A stretch of 46,065 nucleotides of DNA from an uncultured Acetatifactor sp. (GTDB lineage: Bacteria > Bacillota > Clostridia > Lachnospirales > Lachnospiraceae), in the NCBI GenBank assembly GCA_948896875.1, contig CAQUWW010000014.1, forward strand, positions 1-46,065, written 5' to 3'. Below, piece after piece: positions 40,740 to 46,065 of the stretch (position 1 is its first letter; each line of letters opens with the position of its first letter). Both the position numbers and the translations under genes were made by a program. The notes under the pieces are model-generated. The model was not told where the DNA came from and did no database searches. It was given only the letters and a program-made list of their open reading frames with translations.

Positions 40740-40767
40740 ATTATACCACTTTTCCCGCCGGTGTCAA
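40740..40767 (-). promoter_or_regulatory. Promoter of greA
   Basis: TTGACA (40762-40767) and TATAAT (40740-40745), both perfect, are separated by 16 bp. The -35 overlaps the stop codon of the upstream gene (40764). The leader is about 70 nt. Confidence 0.85.
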
Positions 40768-41834
40768 GGCAATACGGGAGCGCTGCATCTTCTTTGTGCA
40801 TATTTCCATTTTTCCTTCAACGAAATATACTGAATTCCGTTGCTTCGTCCCATCATCCGTCTCCGTTTTTCTTCCACAGAGAACATATCCAGCCAGACGC
40901 TTCCCTCCGGAATCTCCGACACTGCCAGCCTGGCCTCTCCGGTAAAGTCGAGAATATTGGAGGGTCTGGCGCAGGAAAGACGAAATTTCTTCCAGGCGGA
41001 AGGTCCTTCCAGATACTGCAGTTCTATGGCAAGTCCATATTCCGTATAGAAATCCTCCACATCAGCCAGCAGTTCCTCCGTATAGTCAGCCTCCAAAAGA
41101 ATCCACCGAAGACTCTTCATCTTACAGGCATAAGTTTCCAGCACTGAAAACAGGTCCGGCATCCTTCCCAGAATCACAAAATGCGGCCAGACCGCCTCCG
41201 GCATCAGCTGCTCCACCCAGAAAGGCCTGCAATATCCTTCAAATTCCTTCAGATCAAAATACTGCTGCCACAGCGCGGACAGACCTTTTTCCCTTTTCCC
41301 ATTTCCCGTGTATTCTTCCATAAATGCTTCCGCAGGATTCTCCGCAGATATCCGCTCCTGTCCCTGGGCTTCACTTCCGATGAGGGCCTTCCTGACCGTA
41401 TTCTCATAGACACAATAGCAGTCCCGTTCTTCTCCCGCCAGCTCCATTACATCACGTTTCAGCCTGCGCAACGCCTCCTCTGTCTGTCGAAGTCTCTCTT
41501 CTCTCTCAGCCAAAAGACGCTCCTGCTCCAGCAGTTCTGCTTTTCTTCGCTTCTCCTCCAGGCGCCGCTCTTTTTTCGTCAAACGGTTCCGCTTCCCCTG
41601 TCTGCCTCTTCTCCGCAATATTCCCAGGAAATGGCGCCGCTCCCGGGCGTCCTGCACTTTTGCACTTTCATCACGCTTCTCCGGCTGTCCCGGCATCCGA
41701 AGTGTCTTTCCAAACCATTCCTCTGCCCCCACATCCAGGCTCACCCGAACCAGCATATACGTTTTCAGCCCTATAGGCTCTATAAACGGCTCCCGCAGCC
41801 CCTTTTTCTTTATAAAATAAATGATGGTGTCCAT
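40764..41834 (-). CDS. Hypothetical protein with basic coiled coil
   Basis: This 356-residue soluble protein is not assigned to a family. It has a short N-terminal beta region (about 1-40), a highly charged Arg/Lys/Glu coiled coil (about 75-130), and a globular C-terminal domain of about 200 residues rich in aromatics (ALWQQYFDLKEFEGYCRPFWVEQLMP). The domain ends in a tail containing RSNGIQYISLKEKWKYAQ. No transmembrane segment or catalytic motif is seen. It starts 20 bp after dusB and is probably cotranscribed with coaX-dusB. Confidence 0.7.
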   Translation of the reverse strand: MDTIIYFIKKKGLREPFIEPIGLKTYMLVRVSLDVGAEEWFGKTLRMPGQPEKRDESAKVQDARERRHFLGILRRRGRQGKRNRLTKKERRLEEKRRKAELLEQERLLAEREERLRQTEEALRRLKRDVMELAGEERDCYCVYENTVRKALIGSEAQGQERISAENPAEAFMEEYTGNGKREKGLSALWQQYFDLKEFEGYCRPFWVEQLMPEAVWPHFVILGRMPDLFSVLETYACKMKSLRWILLEADYTEELLADVEDFYTEYGLAIELQYLEGPSAWKKFRLSCARPSNILDFTGEARLAVSEIPEGSVWLDMFSVEEKRRRMMGRSNGIQYISLKEKWKYAQRRCSAPVLP

Positions 41835-41853
41835 GCTGCAAATATATGCCGTT

Positions 41854-42819
41854 TTACCCGAAAATAGACTCCACTCCCTCCATCAGCTCTGAAAAAGTCT
41901 CCATGGAATTGATGGTCTGCCGGAACCGGGCGGAATGAGGCATTCCTGTGGTATACCAGGCCAGGTGCTTTCTCATTTCCCGCACCGCCGTGTACTCTCC
42001 CTTCGTTCGAAGCTGCAGTTCGGCATGTTCTAAAATCACCCTCTTTTTCTCCTGTCTGTCCGGGGGCTCCGGTATCCTGCCTGTATCGAGAAAACTGACA
42101 ATATCCCGGAATATCCAGGGATTTCCCTGGGCGGCCCGGCCTACCATTATGCCGTCACATCCTGTGGTCTCCAGCAGCTCCTTCGCAGCCCGGGGGCTGT
42201 CCACATCGCCGTTACCGATCACCGGAATCTTCACGGCCGCTTTTACCTGCCTGATGATCTCCCAATCCGCATGGCCGCTGTAATACTGCTCTCTGGTGCG
42301 CCCGTGCACTGCCACTGCCGCCACGCCGCAGCTCTCCGCAAGCTTCGCGATTTCCACCGCATTGCAGTGGGCTTCGTCAAACCCCTTGCGGATTTTCACA
42401 GTCACCGGCTTTTTCACAGCTTTCACCAGAGCAGACAGGATTTCCTCTGCAAGGCGGGGATTTTTCATCAGCGCGGAGCCTTCCCCGTTATTCACTACTT
42501 TGGGTACCGGACAGCCCATGTTAAAATCCAGAATGGCAAAAGGACGTTCCTCAATCTCCTTCGCCATATCCGCAAGAATCCGGGCATCCGACCCGAAGAG
42601 CTGCAGAGACGCCGGGCCCTCCTCCGGATGAATGGTCAGAAGCTCCTCCGTATTTTTATTATGATAATAAATGGCCTTTGCGCTGATCATTTCCATACAT
42701 ACCAGTCCGGCCCCGGCCTTCCTGCACAGCAAACGAAATGGCAGGTCCGTCACGCCTGCCATGGGAGCCAAGATCACATTGTTGTCCAGAACCACATTCC
42801 CGATTCTCAGCTTACTCAA
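41854..42819 (-). CDS. dusB: tRNA-dihydrouridine synthase
   Basis: This roughly 321-residue FMN TIM-barrel enzyme reduces uridines in the tRNA D-loop. The motifs NVILAPMAGVTDLPFR, DFNMGCPVPKVVNNGEGSALM (catalytic Cys), VTVKIRKG, VHGRTREQYYSG and NGDVDSP are all present. The open frame reaches 42879 within coaX. A TTG at 42817-42819 with GAGGAGGG 8 nt upstream is preferred, giving MSKLRIGNVVL. That start overlaps the coaX stop by 8 bp. Confidence 0.94.
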   Translation of the reverse strand: MSKLRIGNVVLDNNVILAPMAGVTDLPFRLLCRKAGAGLVCMEMISAKAIYYHNKNTEELLTIHPEEGPASLQLFGSDARILADMAKEIEERPFAILDFNMGCPVPKVVNNGEGSALMKNPRLAEEILSALVKAVKKPVTVKIRKGFDEAHCNAVEIAKLAESCGVAAVAVHGRTREQYYSGHADWEIIRQVKAAVKIPVIGNGDVDSPRAAKELLETTGCDGIMVGRAAQGNPWIFRDIVSFLDTGRIPEPPDRQEKKRVILEHAELQLRTKGEYTAVREMRKHLAWYTTGMPHSARFRQTINSMETFSELMEGVESIFG

Positions 42820-43630
42820 TTTTCTTACCCTCCTCGGTACTTCCCGCCGTCCCTTTCGCCGGCCTCCGGTTCTTTTCATAGATAATCCGAAGCCCGTCCA
42901 ATGTCAGAAAGCTGTCATAGATATCGATGGCATCTGTCTCATCCGCAATCAGTCTGCCCAGTCCTCCGGTGGCCACCACTTTCAGATTCCGGATACCGCT
43001 CTCCTCTTTCACTTTCCTGATGATATACTCGGTCTGGCCGATTTGGCCGTACACAAGCCCGGCCTGCATACTGCTGATGGTCTCCTGGGCCAGAATGGAT
43101 TTGGGCTTCCGAATCTCGATATTTGGCAGCTTCGCCGCCTGGGTCCAGAGCGCCTCCGAGCTGATTCGGATGCCCGGTGCTGTGATACCCGCCGCGAATT
43201 CTCCCTTTTCCGTAATCAGGTCATAGGTGGTGGCCGTTCCGAAATCCAGCACCAGCACAGGCCCGCCATACTTCTCATAGGCCGCCACCGCATCCACAAT
43301 GCGGTCCGCCCCGATGGCTCTGGGATCCTCTGTGATAATCCGTATCCCGGTCTTCATGCCCGGTCCCACATTGATGGGCTTCGTCTCCGTGTAGCGCACC
43401 AGCGCACCCAGGAAAGAATGCATCACATCCGGCACCACGCTGGCCACAATAGAGCCTTCCAGATCTGATATCTCAATACCTCTGTTCCTCAAAAGCTGAG
43501 TGATCAACACGCCGTATTCGTCCGAAGTCCTGGGGGTTCTCGTCATCAGACGGAATGTGGCTTTCAACGACTTTCCCTGGTATACACCCAGCACCATATT
43601 GGTATTTCCTATGTCAACTGCCAGAATCAT
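42812..43630 (-). CDS. coaX: Type III pantothenate kinase
   Basis: This 272-residue protein makes 4'-phosphopantothenate, the first step to coenzyme A. The ASKHA-fold motifs MILAVDIGNTNMVLGVY, GADRIVDAVAAY and VLDFGTATTYDLI are clear. The open frame begins at 43675. ATG 43630 with GGGAGAG upstream is the family start. It lies in a cofactor/tRNA gene string with birA and dusB. Confidence 0.95.
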   Translation of the reverse strand: MILAVDIGNTNMVLGVYQGKSLKATFRLMTRTPRTSDEYGVLITQLLRNRGIEISDLEGSIVASVVPDVMHSFLGALVRYTETKPINVGPGMKTGIRIITEDPRAIGADRIVDAVAAYEKYGGPVLVLDFGTATTYDLITEKGEFAAGITAPGIRISSEALWTQAAKLPNIEIRKPKSILAQETISSMQAGLVYGQIGQTEYIIRKVKEESGIRNLKVVATGGLGRLIADETDAIDIYDSFLTLDGLRIIYEKNRRPAKGTAGSTEEGKKIE

Positions 43631-43762
43631 ATTGTCACTCTCCCTGTTAACTGCTGTTTCGTTTGACGAGTCCATAACACTTCAATCATTGCATGGCAGA
43701 ATTGACAGCCATTTTCTCCCTCTGTCACAAACGACTGCAAACGAAATTGGGCAAAGCCCCCG

Positions 43763-44110
43763 TCACTCCTCAAAATCCTCCGGCAGAGTCTCCCCGAGGA
43801 TAAATATCCTGTAGTACAGGTTCAGGGCCTCGAACAGCTCCTGCCGGTTCCTGCGGACCTCGGACACCATCAGCCCGCTGTTGATTTCATCATAATAGAT
43901 ATCGTCATCCCTGGCATTGGTCTCCAGCACCACATTCCCATCCTCTTCAAACGCAATGGTGAAGATACCGCCCACATCTTCCGTAAACAATACGCAGAGA
44001 ATGTGCAGTTCATCCTTCACAGAATCCGGAATCCCGTTGAAGCGTTCATTGAAATAATATTTCATTTCATAGGCATTGGCCCCGCAGAGCACAATCTTTT
44101 TATCTTCCAT
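43763..44110 (-). CDS. DUF6145 family protein
   Basis: This 115-residue soluble acidic protein begins MEDKKIVLCGANAYEMKYYFN and is preceded by AGGAGG. It ends in LNLYYRIFILGETLPEDFEE. I recall this as the DUF6145 family found beside birA in Lachnospiraceae; function unknown. The frame extends to 44392 through birA, but that part is birA shadow. It lies 40 bp after birA. Confidence 0.72.
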   Translation of the reverse strand: MEDKKIVLCGANAYEMKYYFNERFNGIPDSVKDELHILCVLFTEDVGGIFTIAFEEDGNVVLETNARDDDIYYDEINSGLMVSEVRRNRQELFEALNLYYRIFILGETLPEDFEE

Positions 44111-44150
44111 CTGTTCCTCCTGACCACTTTCCGCGGACAGCGACCCTGCC

Positions 44151-45131
44151 TCAGACATATCCGTAAACTCCCCGGACAGACACTTCTCCGGCATACACTT
44201 CCGCCACACTCCCCTCCGGCCGTTCCACCAGCAGCTCTCCCGTCCGGTTAATTCCTCTGGCAATGCCCCGGAATTCCCCTTTGGGATCCAGGACACGCAC
44301 CTCTCTGTCCTTATTAACCAGCAGTCCATTATATCTATCCAGCAGGGGTTCCAGGCTGCCTGCCTCCCGGAAAATCCCATAGTATTCTTCAAAAGACTTC
44401 ATGACGCTGACAATCAGCTCCGCCCTTGGCACCTTATATCCGCATTCTGCCCAGAGGCTTGTGGCCACATCCGCGATTTCCTCCGGAAAGCTCTGCTCTC
44501 CCACATTGATGCCTGCGCCTATGACGATATAGTGAATGTATTCTCTCTCAATGCTCATTTCCGCCAGCATGCCGCAGACTTTTTTCCCGCTTATCACAAT
44601 GTCATTTGGCCATTTGATCTGCGCCTCCGCGCCGCATATCTCCCGGATTCCCTCCGCCACAGCCATCCCCATCACCAGCGTCACCATGGACGCTTTTTCC
44701 ACGGCAAAATCCGGCTTTAAAATCAGAGTAAAATATACATTTGTCCCCGCCGGGCTGCTCCAGGATCTGCCTTTCCGCCCTCTTCCGGCCGTCTGCATAT
44801 CCGCCACAATCAAAGTGCCTTCTTCCGCCCCGTTTTCCGCGTCCAGCTTCGCCTGCAGATTGGTGGAATTCAGGGAATCATAAAATTTCACCGGGTGCCC
44901 CGCCCATTTCGTATTCATCCGGCTCTCCAGCTCATACTGTCCGAAAAGCTCCTGCTCCGACAGCAGAAGATAGCCTCTGTTCTGGACCGCCTCTATATGA
45001 TACCCTTCCTTTTTCAGCTGCCCTATCGCCTTCCAGACCGCCGTGCGGGATACACCAAAATGTTCGCAGAGCTCCTGCCCGGAGACATAGTCTCCTCTCT
45101 GCCGCAAAAATGCCAGTATCTCAGATTTCAT
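44151..45131 (-). CDS. birA: Biotin-[acetyl-CoA carboxylase] ligase and biotin repressor
   Basis: This roughly 326-residue protein has an N-terminal winged helix (LCEHFGVSRTAVWKAIGQLKKEGY) and the ligase core: TAGRGRKGRSWSSPAGTNVYFTL, KWPNDIVISGKKVCGMLAEM and GAGINVG. A C-terminal beta domain follows. It biotinylates AccB and can repress biotin genes. ATG 45131 fits homologues. A GTG at 45197 has a better site (GGAGG 6 nt upstream) and would add 22 residues. Its target accB is not in this window. Confidence 0.94.
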   Translation of the reverse strand: MKSEILAFLRQRGDYVSGQELCEHFGVSRTAVWKAIGQLKKEGYHIEAVQNRGYLLLSEQELFGQYELESRMNTKWAGHPVKFYDSLNSTNLQAKLDAENGAEEGTLIVADMQTAGRGRKGRSWSSPAGTNVYFTLILKPDFAVEKASMVTLVMGMAVAEGIREICGAEAQIKWPNDIVISGKKVCGMLAEMSIEREYIHYIVIGAGINVGEQSFPEEIADVATSLWAECGYKVPRAELIVSVMKSFEEYYGIFREAGSLEPLLDRYNGLLVNKDREVRVLDPKGEFRGIARGINRTGELLVERPEGSVAEVYAGEVSVRGVYGYV

Positions 45132-45232
45132 GTCGATGTTTTCCTGTATTATACTTTCCTTTTCTTCGTTTTTATCCTGTGCCCCTGTGTTCTTCACAGT
45201 AGACCTCCGGGCAATTCTCTTTATTCATGACA

Positions 45233-45257
45233 ATAGAATTCTGCTCTTGAATTCTAT
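45233..45257. repeat. 9-bp hairpin between argF and birA
   Basis: ATAGAATTC and GAATTCTAT are perfect inverted repeats around a 7-nt loop. On the minus strand only ATTGTC follows, so it is a weak terminator candidate for argF. Next to it lies TTACTTTTCATG (45265-45276), the same 12-mer as at the right edge of the MITE-like element (25643-25654). Confidence 0.5.
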
Positions 45258-45299
45258 CGTTACCTTACTTTTCATGCAAGGTGGAGCGATATCTGCACT

Positions 45300-46065
45300 T
45301 CATCCCTCCGACAGAGTGGCCAGCATTACGGCCTTAATGGTGTGCATGCGGTTCTCCGCCTCCTGGAACACCAGAGACTGCTCCGACTCAAATACCTCGT
45401 CCGTAACCTCCATCTCCGTGATGCCGAAACGAGCCCCCATCTCCGCGCCGATTTTGGTCTTCAAATCATGAAAAGCAGGCAGGCAATGCATGAAGACGGC
45501 CCTTTCCCCCGCGTTTTCCATGACCGCGCGGTTCACCTGATAGGGAGACAGCTCCCGGATGCGTTCGGCCCACACTTCGTCCGGCTCCCCCATGGAAACC
45601 CAGACATCCGTGTAAATCACATCCGCATCCTTTGTGCCTGCATTCACGTCTTCTGTCAGCGTGATGCTGCCGCCGGTCTGCGCCGCAATTTCCCTGCACT
45701 TACGCACCAGCCCATCCTCCGGGAAATATTTCGCCGTGGTACAGGCGGTAAAATGCATTCCCATTTTCGCACAGACTACCATCAGAGAATTGCCCATATT
45801 GTAGCGGGCATCTCCCATATAAGTCAGCTTAATGCCTTTCAGTGTACCGAAATGCTCCTGTATGGTCAGAAGATCGGCCAGCATCTGCGTTGGGTGAAAT
45901 TCATTGGTCAGGCCGTTCCACACCGGCACCTTCGCATATTTTGCCAGCTCCTCCACAATATCCTGCCCGAATCCCCGATACTCTATCCCCTCATACATGC
46001 CGGAGAGCACTCTGGCCGTGTCCGCTATACTCTCCTTCTTGCCGATCTGAGAGCCTGCGGGGTCC
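45300..46065 (-). CDS. argF: Ornithine carbamoyltransferase, 5' end cut by window edge
   Basis: About 255 C-terminal residues are present; the frame runs off the right edge, beginning DPAGSQIGKKESIADTARVL. It makes citrulline from ornithine and carbamoyl phosphate. Seen are the active-site HCLPAFHD motif, the ornithine loop VSMGEPDEVWAERI, GLTNEFHPTQMLADLLT and MGDARYNMGNS. It could be the anabolic (ArgF) or catabolic (ArcB) form; no arginine deiminase gene is seen nearby. It lies 168 bp before birA. Confidence 0.95.
   Translation of the reverse strand, partial: DPAGSQIGKKESIADTARVLSGMYEGIEYRGFGQDIVEELAKYAKVPVWNGLTNEFHPTQMLADLLTIQEHFGTLKGIKLTYMGDARYNMGNSLMVVCAKMGMHFTACTTAKYFPEDGLVRKCREIAAQTGGSITLTEDVNAGTKDADVIYTDVWVSMGEPDEVWAERIRELSPYQVNRAVMENAGERAVFMHCLPAFHDLKTKIGAEMGARFGITEMEVTDEVFESEQSLVFQEAENRMHTIKAVMLATLSEG

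Noticed and set aside
45147..45152. TATAAT just upstream of birA ATG 45131 as a promoter
   Set aside because: A start 7 nt downstream would remove the ribosome site, and no -35 lies at a proper distance.

Overview
The window looks like chromosomal DNA from a Lachnospiraceae-type Clostridium (Bacillota, roughly 50% GC). Evidence for this is a Firmicute-style S10 ribosomal operon, a FabK-type fatty acid synthesis cluster with a FabT-like regulator, a CIRCE element, strong AGGAGG ribosome sites and sigma-A promoters close to TTGACA/TATAAT. The FabK, DUF6145, DUF2264 and ThrE (split) proteins fit the same group. No rRNA, tRNA, CRISPR array, prophage or complete insertion sequence was seen. Both edges cut genes: rpsC at the left and argF at the right.

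Layout. (1) 1-4434, minus: promoter, long structured leader, then rpsJ-rplC-rplD-rplW-rplB-rpsS-rplV-rpsC. (2) 4527-10.7 kb: a SAM methyltransferase (+), then on minus a membrane acyltransferase, an ECF sigma/anti-sigma pair and a cardiolipin synthase. (3) 10.7-19.0 kb, minus: a complete elongation module transcribed acpP-fabK-fabD-fabG-fabF-fabZ-accDA-fabH-fabT. Three evenly phased TTTGA-N3-TCAAA operators overlap the acpP promoter. accD and accA are fused, and accB and accC are absent. (4) 19.1-25.4 kb: free methionine-R-sulfoxide reductase (+), dcd, and a DUF2264-clpS-clpA run (minus). (5) 25.4-31.4 kb: a 141-bp MITE-like insertion between divergent promoters, a zinc-ribbon/LRR membrane protein with two small partners, a polytopic glycosyltransferase-like protein, and a cation antiporter behind a yybP-ykoY (manganese) riboswitch. 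(6) 31.4-35.8 kb, plus: a large surface protein whose roughly 295-nt leader holds an upstream ORF and an H-type pseudoknot, then a split ThrE exporter. (7) 35.9-40.2 kb: an SPFH/NfeD pair, a second ECF sigma/zinc-finger anti-sigma pair, and a CIRCE-controlled Hsp20. (8) 40.2-46.1 kb, minus: argF (partial), birA, DUF6145, coaX, dusB, a coiled-coil unknown and greA.

How it fits together. Most of the window is housekeeping: ribosome synthesis, membrane lipid synthesis (fatty acid synthesis plus cardiolipin synthase, with FabT as the likely feedback regulator), cofactor and tRNA modification, proteolysis and stress response. The accessory part is 25.4-34.4 kb, where envelope proteins of unknown role sit behind unusual non-coding DNA. 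The best candidate for something undescribed is the leader at about 31411-31706. There an 11-bp stem and a 7-bp stem form a textbook H-type pseudoknot lying entirely inside a 34-codon upstream ORF, and the stop codon of that ORF overlaps the ribosome site of the surface-protein gene.
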